Of a stretch of DNA of 64,000 bases, positions 11,115 to 22,667 are shown piece by piece (the first letter of the stretch is position 1; each line of letters starts with the position of its first letter). Made by a program: the position numbers and the translations under genes. The DNA comes from Triatoma infestans (Eukaryota > Arthropoda > Insecta > Hemiptera > Reduviidae): positions 139,571 through 203,570 of the forward strand of contig JAAEAF010003069.1 in the NCBI GenBank assembly GCA_011037195.1. Reading direction: 5' to 3'. The notes under the pieces are model-generated. The model saw only the letters and a program-made list of their open reading frames with translations, had not been told where the DNA came from and did no database searches.

Positions 11115-12619
11115 AGGATATCAAATAACAGACATAACTAACGCCCCAGGTATGGTACCACTAAAAGGACAGAACTCATACTTAATAAAAGACTACTTTA
11201 CTACAGTCCACTTTGTAAACTACTCTAATATCATTAGTGAATTACAAACAACTAGAAATCAAATCGAATCATTTCCTAATGTCTAGACCAAAACTATAAC
11301 TTATAAATTATGAAACCTAGCCCAACAAAAACTACAAACAATAAATAATAAACACAAACGAACTAAAAGAGGACTCATAAACGGACTGGGAACTGCTATT
11401 AATTGGTTAAGGAAATATGGACGCTAGTGATAAAGAAAAATACGACAAGGTTATTAACCGGTTAGAACAAAACTCGCGGCATATTGAACATAATATTGAA
11501 AAGGATCTTAACATTAACAAAAATCTAATAAAAACATTTCAACAAGACATTAAGATACTAAACGAAAATAACGAAAAAACTAACACTATAATGAATTCTT
11601 TAAATAAAGACGAACATCAGATACACCTGAACGAACTTTACACAATTGTATACTACCTGTACATTAGAATAACTGACTTAGAAGACTCTCTCGAATACTG
11701 TAAAAATGGAATATTGCATTCTAATATTCTCAAACAAAATGAGCTAGATGAACTTATTACCAAAAATAACGATTTAATATCTAAAAATTTAAGAGTAATA
11801 TGGGAATCCAGCAAAGTTGTATGTTCTCTAAGCAACAATGTAATATATTATGTCATATCAATCCCTAAGAAAGTAAACTCTCACAATACCATGTATGTTA
11901 TCCACTCCAAATATTATCAATTATAAGTATGTAAGTGTGCACAACCTAAATCAATTAATACATACTGTTAACGAAACTTATTATAAAGCTAAATGTATTT
12001 ACATTAACAAAAATTATTATTGTACCAACGCTGTTAAAGTCACAGATATGTGCATACTAGAAATATTGACAAAAGGCAGCATGAATCATTGTAACACGAT
12101 AAGCATACATGTAAGCACTTTTATTAATTATATTACAGACATTAACATATATTTATCATTTAATTATTCTAGAATAAGTATAAGAAATAACTCTAACACT
12201 CAAGTTGCCTTCCTACCATAGGTAGCCTTAATAGAACTAAGTAATGAAGAGCAAATTATAGAATATCCCAATTTAATTAAATCTTCAATTGATGTAGATC
12301 CTATACAATTCTCTGCAAATATACAAAATGTTAAAACTTATAACATATCTTTTCAAGAACTAGAAAGTATAAATATAACTGATATAGCTTAGAGGAATTA
12401 GAAAACTTTGAATTGTTTAATTTGAACGTTACTTTATATGTGCTAATTATAATTACTAGCTATTTGCTATTATTTAACAATACATCAATTTGTATACTAT
12501 ATATAAAACGAAGGATAAGAGCCTCAAGAAAACAATATGAAAAAACAGTACCACTTCAACAACTAGTACCTCCATCTGCACCTGTCCTTAATATTAAATG
12601 GGCACCTTCGTTACCTTAA
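11071..12619 (+). pseudogene. env: Gypsy env-like envelope gene, decayed
   Basis: The third gene of the element overlaps the end of pol, as in errantiviruses. It starts with a hydrophobic signal-like segment and carries a furin-type RTKR site at 11359-11370 followed by a G/L-rich stretch like the fusion-peptide region of errantivirus and baculovirus F-type envelopes. A coiled-coil-like region rich in N, K, E and I follows (11417-11700). A hydrophobic membrane segment (about 12431-12490) and a basic cytoplasmic tail end at 12619. The reading frame is disrupted by a stop at 11284-11286, further stops near 11405, a frame change at about 11900-11925, a stop near 12219 and more before 12413. The protein cannot be made. 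Retrovirus-like membrane fusion is the family role, not shown here. Confidence 0.8.
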
Positions 12620-12654
12620 AATCTTCAGAGGACTTCAGATCTTCAGAAGGGAGA

Positions 12655-12949
12655 AGTTATGACGTCACCTAACCCTTCACCACAGGAAGAGAATGTTTTG
12701 TGTAATATTCCCATAAGATTAAAGTATCTATCTAATTAAGTACAAGATAGGGAATATCATGTATAAATATTGTTTGATAGCTGTATCATATCTTCTGTGA
12801 TATATATGTAGATATCCTGCCACAAATATATATAAAAGGGCATTCCAAATTATTAGTATTAGGATATACCGTCCATATAAAACTGAACACTGTGTTCATT
12901 TTAAATAAAGTCTTTCTTTTGTGACTTATTAAATTTCAGTTCTTTAATT
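12655..12949 (+). repeat. 3' LTR of the env-class Gypsy element
   Basis: A purine-rich tract (AGAAGGGAGA) ends at 12654 and the LTR starts AGTTATGACGTCACC. A TATA-like TATATAAAAGG lies at about 12829-12839 and an AATAAA signal at 12904-12909. The right end is placed at TTTAATT near 12949 by analogy with errantivirus LTRs; with no second LTR to compare, it may be off by some bases. Confidence 0.7.
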
Positions 12950-13131
12950 GTTGATGTTTCTATTTTTAAAAGGCCATGTCTTTAAAAGACCAGAACGTTT
13001 GTTTTCCCATTCAGGTAGCAACAGCCCTCTTAACCTAGATAGGTCATAACACAAACACTTTTAAAATCCAGTGTATCAACTGTATTTCCTCTGTACAAGT
13101 CTATGTTATTACACTGCTTAACAAAAAGATC
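12950..13131. other. Spacer between the Gypsy LTR and the B2 repeat
   Basis: No feature could be supported; part of it may belong to the B2 repeat that follows. Confidence 0.4.
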
Positions 13132-13255
13132 TTGATGATGGGCGAACGCCCGAAACGGTTGATGACCACAAAAAGAAGCATGCTATCAGGAAAATGTCTC
13201 TAATATTTAGTATTTTGCTCTAATAAATTCCAGCCTCTCTTCCCATTTTCTTCAA
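13132..13255 (+). repeat. B2 repeat, single arm with hammerhead-like core
   Basis: It begins TTGATGATGGGCGAACGCCC followed by GAAA at 13152-13155, then GACCACAAAAAGAAGCATGC and a tail shared with the foldback at 19.1 kb. The GGGC/GCCC pair forms a perfect 4 bp hairpin with a GAAC loop. Only one arm is present. Confidence 0.65.
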
Positions 13256-13633
13256 CTTCATCAATTCTTGTGTTATGAGATAATAGCTAAGTTTATTTGC
13301 ATTTTTTAGCAATTCTGACTTGAAATTATCTATTTTCATTTTTTAAATCAATAAAGCTCTTGCGCATATTTTCCACTTTTAGAGATATTTGTTTCCTCAT
13401 AGAATCTCTAGTATCCACATAATTGAAATTAAACTTAATATGCTTCAATTACTTAATACGAAAATAAAAATGAAAGTTTGATTGTTTATCGGCCGTTAGA
13501 GTATAATTATATTGTTAAAATAAAAGTAATAAATAAAAACAATGTTTATCGAACCGCCCATAAAAGTTTTATTGACTTTCTATAACAAAGTTCTGTAGTT
13601 CGAAAAACAAATGACGTAGAGATAACTGTACAC

Positions 13634-13680
<47 letters not shown>

Positions 13681-14028
13681 CTTGGAGCTGACAAGTAGGA
13701 AACAAAAGTTAAAGATAATACTTCCCCAACGCTCCACTTATGTGTAATGTACATTCAGACATAACCTGAACAAGTCTTTTTTAAACAATTGAGTTATTAA
13801 CTAATTTCTCCAAATTGGTTCGATGGAATTTCTTCAAAATTTCACAGTAGTATTTCACGATGCAAACAAATGCAACACTGACCGTGATTTACTACAAACG
13901 CACTGACTTGCATTCTCTGTTATTGCTATATAAATTTTCAAACTTAATTTTTCTCTCCAAAAATACATTTTATGAGAGCCATGAATATAAGAAAAAAAAG
14001 TTATCGGGCTGGAATTTTGAAATTTGTA
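13256..14028. other. AT-rich spacer
   Basis: It holds an (AC)n run at 13635-13675 and otherwise no supported feature. Confidence 0.5.
13635..13675. repeat. (AC)n microsatellite
   Basis: About 20 AC units, uninterrupted. Confidence 0.95.
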
Positions 14029-14193
14029 CGAGGATCATTCAACAAGTGACGAGACAAATCGCTGTAGCTCAGAAACGGTTTGTTTAATCAATACAATAGG
14101 TTCAGTGCGCCAAGTTGGCATCCTTGTACTTAGTTTTTCATCAGCTATTCGAGAGTATTTAATAAGCATAATCTCAAATGTATCCAGTTAACA

Positions 14194-15526
14194 ATGGTGA
14201 GTCTGCTCGAGCATTGCACCTCGGAAGAGCTTAGTGATTAAATTTTTGGTTGTAGAGGGTATCAAAGGTGTAAAATCCATGCAAGAATGTTGAAAGTGTA
14301 CGGGAATAATTGTTTGAACCGTTTGCACATTTACAAATAGGTAGAACAGTTTAAAAGTGGCCGTGTAAGTGTCTATGACGAGCAACGAAGTGGACGACCC
14401 CTTAAAGTTGCAACTTCCTCCCTCGAATCTCGCATTAACGCGTTAATTCAGCACAACAGGCGTATTACTGTTGAACTGATAGCTGAAGAAGTGCACGCGA
14501 GTGTTGGAACTGTGAATAATATTATTCAGAATAAGCTGCTTACAAGAAAACTTGTGCGAAATGGGTTCCAAGACAACTTACGGATGGCCACTAAGAAACC
14601 GGCTTGAAATCAGTCAACAGTTGGAAGAACGATGTTTAATTGAAAAAGAATTTTTCAGTAGAATTGTAACATGTGATGAAACATGGATACACCATTTTAA
14701 GCCGGATTCTAAGCGTTAGAGCCTTGAATGGAAGCATATGGGTTCTCCCACTCGAAAGAAATTCTGCAGGTAAAGTCATGCTTACAGTATTCTGGGATTC
14801 GTAGGGGTCTATTTATTGTGACTATCTCGAAGATCAACGAACCATCAACAGCCAGTATTACAGTGATATGCTCATAAACAAAGTAATGCCTGACATTCGA
14901 ACGAAACGTCGTGGACTCTTAACTAAAAACGTGATTTTGCTTCATAGCAACGCGCGCCCACACCGGCACTGTTAACTCAAGAAACACTTCAAAAAGTAGG
15001 GTGGGAGATCCTCCACATTCCCCTACAGCCCCGACCTCGCCCCAACGTACTGCTATTTCTTTGGACCCCTTAAAGAGACCCTACGTGGGAAACATTTTCA
15101 ATCCAATGAAGAAGTTAAATATCAAGTGCAAAAGTGGCTTCGAGATCAATCCAAAAAATTTTCTGTCAGAGGCATACACAAATTAGAAGAACGATGGGAA
15201 AAGTGTATAAATGTTAAATGTGGATGGGTCCGCAATGCTGGATAAAATCTGGTATTTTATCCGTCGCAGCATGCATATTCATTTGGTTCCAATGCATACA
15301 TATTCATTTAGAGCGAATTCACCAAGTTCGTGTAGAGAGTTCATTTTAACTTATGTTTCTGTTACACACACAATTGTTGGTTTCAACCTTGATCTAAACA
15401 CGAACTTGGTGAATTTGCTGTGACCATGGATGAAAATCCGAAACCTGTCAGGAATCAAATGAATATGCATGCTACGACGGATAAAATACCAGCAGTGTAT
15501 AAATGTTGCTGGGGACTATGTTGAAG
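14194..15526 (+). pseudogene. mariner transposase, dead
   Basis: A DDE/D-type transposase relic starting near the ATG at 14194, with many stops and frameshifts. Family landmarks are an EQRSGRP motif after the first helix-turn-helix (near 14380), DETWIHH with the first catalytic Asp at 14675, LLHSNARPH at about 14938-14964 where the family has HDNARPH (second Asp replaced by Ser), and PDLAPTYCYFFG near 15031 where the family has PSDYHLF (third Asp replaced by Tyr). Two of the three catalytic residues are lost. The C-terminal end is split by the family B insertion at 15216-15493, after which the typical GDYVEE end resumes and stops near 15527. Confidence 0.92.
15216..15493. mobile_element. Foldback element, family B copy 2, nested in mariner
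   Basis: A 278 bp insertion flanked by a perfect 14 bp duplication, AGTGTATAAATGTT, at 15202-15215 and 15494-15507. The arms are inverted: GGTATTTTATCCGTCG near 15252 and its complement ending near 15490, and CACCAAGTTCGTG with its complement near 15400. The right arm keeps a decayed hammerhead-like core (CTGTGACCA, GGAT/ATCC hairpin, CGAAACC at about 15419-15445). In the left arm the corresponding segment is replaced by a duplication of TGCATACATATTCATTTAG. Because the host mariner sequence is known, the insertion ends are unambiguous. Confidence 0.9.
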
Positions 15527-15608
15527 AGTAGCCTAACTTTTGTATTGATGAAATAAATCGTTTTTGCCTACAGCGATTTGTCTCGTTACTTATTGAATGA
15601 CCCTCGTA

Positions 15609-17055
15609 AATGGGTAATACCCGTAGAAATTAAGAAATATATGTTTAATTTTTTAAACTCTTTTTTTTGCGTTAAAGATAATGGAGATATGTATAAATCT
15701 GTATAATTACCTCTATGATACAGATTAAACGTAGGTTGCTTGTAACAAAATCCTTTAATGTCGTAAATTGAAGATACAACGCCCCTATTGATTAAGCAAT
15801 ACATGTTCAATTTGATATTATGACATCCATTATGTCGTCTGAATTACAATAGTTATACAGAAGATATATATTCAGGGTTACTAATTACTAAATATGTCAC
15901 TCCTTGATCTAATCTAACTAAAACCTAATGTATCATTGCAATTTCCCACAGTAGAATGTAATTAATTGAATCAATTACCTAATGAAGATGATTTATGATT
16001 GGAATTTTGTGGATTGATTGTGAATGATTATTTTTAGTTGTCTTTTCTTAATGGTTCACTTCATTAATATTTAGCTTATAGAAATATAAAAGGAAATCTT
16101 CACTTTTGATGTGTAGTGGTGGAACTCCAATGTCAAAAGCATTAGTTCACCTCGGGAGACTCCCCTCATGCGTTATCAACTAACCCTACACACTACCCAC
16201 GATGTCACGAGGACATACCTAATACAACTACTCCAACAGGACACCCCCTGGGTGAGAAGTTAAAACACACCTTCTTTACCCGAAGACTTGATTTAGATCT
16301 TCTTTAACCAAGACTTGATTAAATTTTCAACACTATGTATAACAAATGTTTAACCAACTGTGCTTAATAAATTTTAATGTTTCCGAAGAGTCAACAACGT
16401 GGTATATAAAACAAGCCATTCAACAGAATACAACCTGCTTTCTAATATTGCCCGTCCCCCTTTCCTAACCCTTAGCTATACGCTACATATCTTCCAATAG
16501 TATACATATCCAATAGTTCCAATAGTTTTATAAGTTGTTATACTAGTATCCTTTCTCTTTCTCCATTTCCGACCAATCCCATTATAGATTAAAACAAATT
16601 TCAGTGTTGGTTAGTTTCAAAGCAGCTGCTAAAATCAGTATTTAATTTTCGCCAAAAAATAATATTTAAAAACTTACTGCCTTGATAAACTAAACCCAGA
16701 ATATGTACATTTCTGGGACACAATCGATCAAATCAGAGTGATTTTATTGGCCTCTATTATCCAAACAGTAGCCCAGTAAGGAAAGTGTAGTGAATAAATC
16801 ATGTGTTCCCCAGGTAAATAATGGAATGTATAAACAAAACAATTACTTTTTTTTAACTAAAGAGCCCATGGACTTTAAAACCCATCCACATATATTTAAT
16901 GTTTACAAACACGATATTACATTAATCTTTATGACTATAGAGTGTTTATTTACATATTATTTTCCTTTCAAATTGTCAAGTTCTATTGTGAGCTTTTTTT
17001 TTTAGAAAACCATGACTCTATCTTACGATATACGTATTAGTAATTTTAGGCTACT
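15609..17055. other. Spacer without recognised features
   Basis: A moderately GC-richer patch at about 16110-16260 contains CACCTCGGGAGACTCCCC and may be an old repeat end, but no family could be assigned. No gene is supported. Confidence 0.45.
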
Positions 17056-17059
17056 ACTG

Positions 17060-17960
17060 GAAAAAAAAGTGTACAGCTGCTGAAGCTGTAAATCGAAGGG
17101 GAAAATGTCCTTGATCAGCGTTTGGCCCTTTAGAAAGATGGGCATATTGCTTTAGAAAGAAAGACAGGTTCAGCACGGCCATCAAGTGACATTGATGAGA
17201 TTTTACGAGAATCTTTCGAGTCAAATCCAACCACAAATACTCGCACTTACTGCAGAACTGGCAGTGTCTAAACACCGTTAGCCGCCATCTCCACACGACG
17301 TAAAGAGGAGGTTTAGGATAGTGCCGAATGAACTTACACCTCAACAGGCCGCCAGAAGAATGAATACTTATCAACTTCTCTTGAAAAATCCATCTGACAT
17401 GTGTGCTTCTACGAAAGAATAGTGACATATGATCAGATATGGTTTTACCGGTAAATCCTGAGACTGCTGGTCAATGGTTGGATCGCGGTCAAACGGTAAT
17501 TCTGGTTGGTGCAAGAGGACAATTGGAGAAAAAGTCCATGTTGTACGTTTTCTGGAATGAACGAATTCATTCCCGATTGACTTTTCTTAAATTCCTAGCT
17601 TGCAATTGCAAACAAGTTTTTTCCCAGCAAGGTAACCCTTGGCCATCCACCTCTCATCAAATAAAGAAAAAATCTAAGAACTTCATGGCATTGAACTTCT
17701 TTTACACCCACACTGTACTCTAGACTTAGCTCCATCCGACTACCATTTGTTTCGGTAAATTACACACTTTCTTAGCTGGAAAAAATTAAATAACTTCACC
17801 GAAATTGAAACTGGAGTTCTGGAGTTTTTTGAACAAAACCCAAGGAATGGCATCAGTGAGGGATCCAACAGCTTTTTTTTTATAGACCCCCCGTTATTTA
17901 GAGCGACAGAGTTAATGTTTATATTTACATTAATTTTATTTATAATCGTCTCGAGTTTAT
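17060..17960 (+). pseudogene. Second mariner-type transposase relic, different family
   Basis: The scattered frames resemble a mariner transposase of another subfamily. A KTGSARPSS stretch and helix-turn-helix-like ELAVS...RHLH lie at about 17160-17300, VTYDQIWFYR (first Asp region) at about 17420-17450, NPETAGQWLDRGQ at about 17454-17490, an EKKSMLYVFWN block near 17528-17560, and LDLAPSDYHLFR (third Asp kept) near 17722-17755. Stops and frameshifts are frequent. No terminal inverted repeats were found. Residues after APSDYHLF (FLAGKK-like, EFFEQ-like) fit the C-terminal part of the family. Confidence 0.75.
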
Positions 17961-19095
17961 TGTCACACCCACTTGTTTTATACACACATTCCGTTTTCCC
18001 ATCTTTTTCGTAAATATGATTTAGGAGTATGACGCTTGTATGCTTTGGTTTTTCTTACCCAAGAAATTGAATCTCCAGCCAAAAAAAGCCACTACAATAC
18101 TATTTCCTCCTCTTCTTCTTTGCAAAATCTACAAAGCTGTTAATGGTCCTATGGTTGTCAATATTTTTAAGCCTCTAGCAGCGATGCAAGCGTACAATTT
18201 TCCTGACGGCTAGACCTCCTTCTTGGAGTTAGATCTACAATACATCTAGAAACACAACTATGGATGAACTTTTCCCTGGCTCTGATATTATTGAGTAGAT
18301 TTTCTAACTATAATTCATCAACTTAGATGCTAAATGGCTGTTAAGCTCCGCCCATTATCAAAGCTTTCGTAGCTGTGACGTCATTTATCTCCGCCCACAG
18401 GTACCACAACCAAGTTTTACTGAACTGTACTAGTCTTGTTATGAAATCCATGTTTTAATGCTATCAGTTGTTAAAAATTCTCTTTTTATTAGTGCTGGTG
18501 TAATACTCATATTTCTTACTTTCTCGCATTAACTTCCTTCACATCGAAGGTCGAATGCTAATGATCAAACCTTCCAATAACTCATGGACGTCATGCCAGT
18601 GTCAATTAAAAAAAACTGTATTTATACATTTAACTTTGAGAATTTTAAATTTTTAAATAATTTTACACAAACTCTGCTGAGAACAGGCACTCCTAGTTTT
18701 TCTAGGGGAGTTCAGAACGCTCTCGCCTCCTTGGTAAAGAGAAAGGTGAGATAAGAAGGATCACTGTCATTATTCTAAGGCACTGCATCCTAAGGAAGCA
18801 TATACACAGCAAGAAGAATGAATAGTGAATATTAGCACTTAAACGGATTTTAAGATTTGGAGCGAGATTATGATACAAGGTTGTTAAGATTAAACTGGAA
18901 TTATAGGTTAAGTGCATAAAACCCTTGGCAGTGCCGCGGTTAGCAATTATTAATAATAATAAATAAATGATTTTCCTTATATCGAAAGAACCTATTTGGA
19001 TCAAGCTGAGATATCTTCCTAATGATGCCTAAATTATTTGTCCCGAATTGGAAAATTAATAGTTGTGGTTGGTTCCGCGGAGCTGGAAAGCATAG
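17961..19095. other. Spacer without a recognised gene
   Basis: A block with AAGCTCCGCCCATTATC and TCTCCGCCCAC at about 18345-18405 looks like a short MITE, but no paired ends could be confirmed. Nothing else is supported. Confidence 0.4.
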
Positions 19096-19228
19096 GAGAT
19101 ATTTTCCATGATAGCATGCTTCTTTTTGTGGTCATCGACCTGTTTCTGGGTCCATCCTGATGATGGACGAACGCCCGAAACCGGATCGATAACCACAAAA
19201 AGAAGCATGCTATCATGGAAAATATCTC
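19096..19228. mobile_element. Foldback repeat, type B2
   Basis: The left arm starts GAGATATTTTCCATGATAGC and the right arm ends with its reverse complement. The arms, about 61 and 72 bp, meet with almost no loop near 19156. The right arm begins CTGATGATGG (19157-19166), forms a hairpin with imperfect GGAC/GCCC arms and continues with GAAACC (GAAA at 19177-19180). The left arm retains only part of the motif. No clear target duplication was found. Confidence 0.75.
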
Positions 19229-20624
19229 TTAGGAAAATTAATACTTTGTGCTCCGGGAATCTTTGTATACTTTCCGGCCTTAGTCTACATACATATATGT
19301 ATAACAGGCCATGTTAAATATTTTAATGAGTTTAATTACATAATTTGTTGCCAGAAAATAATTTTTATGAGATTATATATTTCGAGCCTAATATAGGTTT
19401 TGTTTGAATTACCTTGTGTTAAATACAATTCGGATTATAAAATCTTAGGAAAAATTAATTTGCTTAAGAGATGTTGAATTTCAAGAGTTTTTGTTTTTTT
19501 AATCACTTAGATAAATTTAAGTGTTTTAATTAAAAATCTGGTTGACGAACTAAATAAAATTCTTTGTATAAAGTGATGAAATATTTTTGTTTTGTTTACA
19601 GTTCACTTCTCTGTAAAATTTAGTACAAATATAACATAAATATATATTCAACATAATGTTAGAAACAAGAAGTAAATATTTGAGGAAGAATCTTCTCTAA
19701 ACAAAACATAAAAAAAAGGTAAAGTAAACGAAGAATGACATGCAACAATCTTTTGTATAAATAAATATTATGTTTGAAATAATGTATATCGTCTTTTTAA
19801 AGCTTTTATATTGAATTAAATTAAATAAAGCACTAAATTAAAAATAATAATAGAGTATTGTCTGTCTATGATGTTGATTTTTTAAGCTTTTAAAAGAAAT
19901 GACATTAAAATATTCCTTTTATATTTGGTCTAATAGGAACAATGGCTGTCGACTGTTCTAAACTATTCACAAAATAGAATGAAATTCATACATAATTAAA
20001 TATACTCATGAGACAACAATGATGGCGCTATCCTTGAAGTTTAAATAGATCACCGTTATTTTTCATCCTGCAATTTTAGGAATATGTAGTGGAAGAAAGA
20101 AATGAAAGAAAATAATAGTTTTGAAAAATAGTTTAGAATATTTTATAGTTTGAAAAATAGAATTTTGTTAATATTTTAAATGTATCTTAGTGCAGTGAAA
20201 AGAGTCAGATACTGTAATTTTAGGTGATTGCTATTAGGGAAACAAAGGCACAAGAATCCGTTAAATTAATACATTGTCACTTGGCCAACTGTTTTGTAAG
20301 AGAAGGCATTCTTTCGAACAGTCTGCATTCTGCTTTCAAAGCCATAACACTTGCTTCAGGAATCGCTCTCTTAAACTCATGCCAGTAATAGAGATTTACA
20401 TTTACTCTAGATTAACAAAATTTATTAAGATATAGTTGTGAATATTGTAAACCATTTAAATTCACTTAGAGAATATATTTATTTCAAAAACATGATTTCT
20501 TGATGATTTGGTGATTCTTGATTATTACTAATACTTCTCTCTTAAACATATATACTCACAAGCCCCTTTACTAAACCGCTCGTGCTACACAAGCTACCAG
20601 CACACAAACACACAACATCACCAA
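19229..20624. other. AT-rich spacer
   Basis: No gene, terminal repeat or RNA gene could be supported. Confidence 0.5.
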
Positions 20625-20840
20625 TCACATTTCAAATGCATATAAAACTTCGATTTCTTTATAGAATCCATCGTAACCCTTGGAGAAAAATGAACTAGCC
20701 ATTTGTTCAGAAATCACAGCCCACCCTAATACAACAAGGACATCACATACAACATTGGCAGCTGCCAATTCAAACACAGAGAGATAGTTAATGTGTGCAA
20801 CTTCTTGGGTTTTAGCCTGCATACTTGGCGAATGTGGCAA
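20625..20840 (-). other. Unrecognised 71-codon open frame
   Basis: A short minus-strand frame with less biased composition than the surrounding AT-rich sequence. It contains a hydrophobic stretch ELAAANVVCDVLVVLGWAVI. No family is recognised, no splice context or conserved motif can be shown, and the length is within chance. It is listed because its amino-acid composition looks more protein-like than other short frames nearby. Confidence 0.2.
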
Positions 20841-21847
20841 ATACCTTATATTAGGTTAATGAGAAGTGCGTGAATTAAAAATATTTGAACGCTATCACTG
20901 ACTCCTTCCTAAATTCTTTCCATAGACTTGAAGATAGGTCGTTTGACCTGCTGAAAACAATAGGAAAGTCTAAAGAAACCTAAGTTCCTTGTTCCCAGTG
21001 GATTTGTAACCAAAGTCGGCCGGAAGTAAGATTTATGACATCATACTAATGACTTTATACTAATGTTAAGGTATGTTTAATTGCAGAAACCACTTTCTAT
21101 GGATATTTCATGACATATAAGTTTAGGAACACACTTCTGAATAATCAGCAAAAGGTTGTAATATTTTCTTGTCATGTGTTCTGCATTGCAGCCATAAGCA
21201 ATTCCTTCAAGACGCATAATATTTAACTAAAAAAAAGACTAAAAAAAACATTGGGCTGCTAGGATACGCATATGAATAGAGGCCATCCGTTCCGGTTTTG
21301 GAAACAACTTCTTGGGTAACCTCTAGTTAGTTCATCAATGACAATTACATGCAACGTACACACCCACGCATAATTTAAATACGTATATCAATAGCTTTAC
21401 CTATCAAGATTTGTTTTTTCTAGTCATTACCATTTACAAAGTCGCCTGCTGGCACCCTCTCAACATAATCTCAGTATCTCATTTTTTGATATGAGCCTGC
21501 TAATCTGAATCACAGTAAATTTCTCTGAACTACGCCCTGCTCCTCATTTTCCAAACTCAATTTATATTATGAAGTATGATTAGTTTCCTATCAATACTAC
21601 AATAGTTTTTCATTTTGATTTAAACCTGCTTTTGCACCACATGATACAAAGAAATTTTTATGTAAGTTATTTGGCTTTTGTTGGGTATCCCATAAAATTT
21701 CAAAGCGGACGGATTGATAATATCATAATGCGCTGAGTTATAATATTTAAACAATTTAAAAATTTCAATTACCAAAGAAAGGTGTAATCAAAAACTTGGA
21801 AATTTTATAAGAAATTACTGCTGTACACTAAAATAAAATCTGACGAG
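20841..21847. other. Spacer without recognised features
   Basis: No supported gene or element. Confidence 0.5.
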
Positions 21848-22667
21848 AAACACTCACACATAGCTCTTACTGCAGTTTGCAGAATTATAATTGACAAGAT
21901 GGTGCAGATATTTGTTCCTTATGTAATTCTCGTGAAAAAGAGGACACATACCATTTTATAGGCAAGTGTACGATATTAGAAGAAATGAGAGTAAAATGGT
22001 TAGGTAAGAAATGCTACTCTAAGGAAGAGATTATAACTTTGCTAAATGGTCCTGATTGGGGGCGACTGGTTATGTATGTAAAAATAGCTAGTTTATATCG
22101 TGCGGAATTAGTAAGGGAATTCAATTGGTAATTAGAAATAAAAATAAGAAATATCAATAATAATTACAAGTAAACATGAATATAAAAAACTTGTAAACCC
22201 AAAAAATAAAATGAATATAAAACAGAAGCGTAAATAAAAACAAAAATCCAGAGTATGTGTATTTCATTTATTTTAAGTTAGTATATTTAAGAAAAACTTT
22301 ATTTTTATTGCTTATTATCTTGAAAATGTTTTTATTTTTATTGTTTCATTAGCACAGACCTCGACAGACGGATTTTTCCATGTCTAAATGTGTTATTTTT
22401 TTTCTATTTTGCACCAATGTAAACTTTATGTTTTTCTAAATAAACACATTTCTATTCTATTCTATAGTCTATAATTGACAAATTATCTTCAAATTTATAA
22501 TTTTTATTAAATGTTTATTATTTGCCTTCAATTTTATATGAATGGAAGAATCTAAACTTAATAACGTGACTTGTTTGAGGAAAGCATAACTTCTCCCACT
22601 CCGCTTAAACTTCTTAAAATGAATTTTCTCGGAAGAAAAGTTTCAAATAAAGCAGTAAATAATATGT
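21848..22667 (+). repeat. Family A copy split by a LINE, joined to family C
   Basis: The family A 5' end (GAAACACTCACACATAGCTC) starts at about 21848. It is interrupted at 21898-22469 by a LINE and resumes with the leader and first monomer, recognisable by CATAACTTCTCCCACTCC and TGAATTTTCTCGGAAGAAAA near 22620. It then passes into hairpin element C at about 22668. Confidence 0.7.
21898..22469 (+). pseudogene. 5'-truncated LINE: C-terminal end of ORF2 and 3' UTR
   Basis: The plus strand encodes about 75 residues ending in a stop near 22130. These include CSLCNSREKEDTYHFIGKC, a CX2C...HX4C arrangement like the C-terminal knuckle of LINE ORF2 proteins. The 3' UTR ends in repeated TTCTA units at about 22450-22465. 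A perfect 12 bp duplication, TATAATTGACAA, flanks it (21886-21897 and 22470-22481), proving insertion into a family A copy. Closely similar C-termini occur on the minus strand near 34.9, 47.4 and 48.1 kb. Confidence 0.85.

Larger units (their letters stand above)
7325..12949 (+). mobile_element. Env-class Gypsy (errantivirus-type) LTR retrotransposon, 5' truncated
   Basis: The order is gag C-terminal relic, protease relic, reverse transcriptase-RNase H-integrase, env relic and 3' LTR. The env frame and the AGTTAT-type LTR start point to the errantivirus group of insect Gypsy elements. No 5' LTR, primer-binding site or gag N-terminus is present; the element begins abruptly beside the family B insertion and the matching 5' part was not found to the left. 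Only the pol core is uninterrupted. It is an old, immobile copy. Confidence 0.9.
14029..15606 (+). mobile_element. mariner element with both terminal inverted repeats
   Basis: The left end CGAGGATCATTCAACAAGTG and the right end (reverse complement CGAGGGTCATTCAATAAGTA) are inverted repeats with recognisable match over about 40 bp. They are flanked by TA at 14027-14028 and 15607-15608, the duplication expected for mariner. The span is 1578 bp; removing the 278 bp foldback insertion and its 14 bp duplication leaves 1286 bp, the usual mariner length. Confidence 0.95.

Noticed and set aside
13546..13754. Cysteine/valine-repeat frames on the minus strand
   Set aside because: They are translations of the (AC)n microsatellite.
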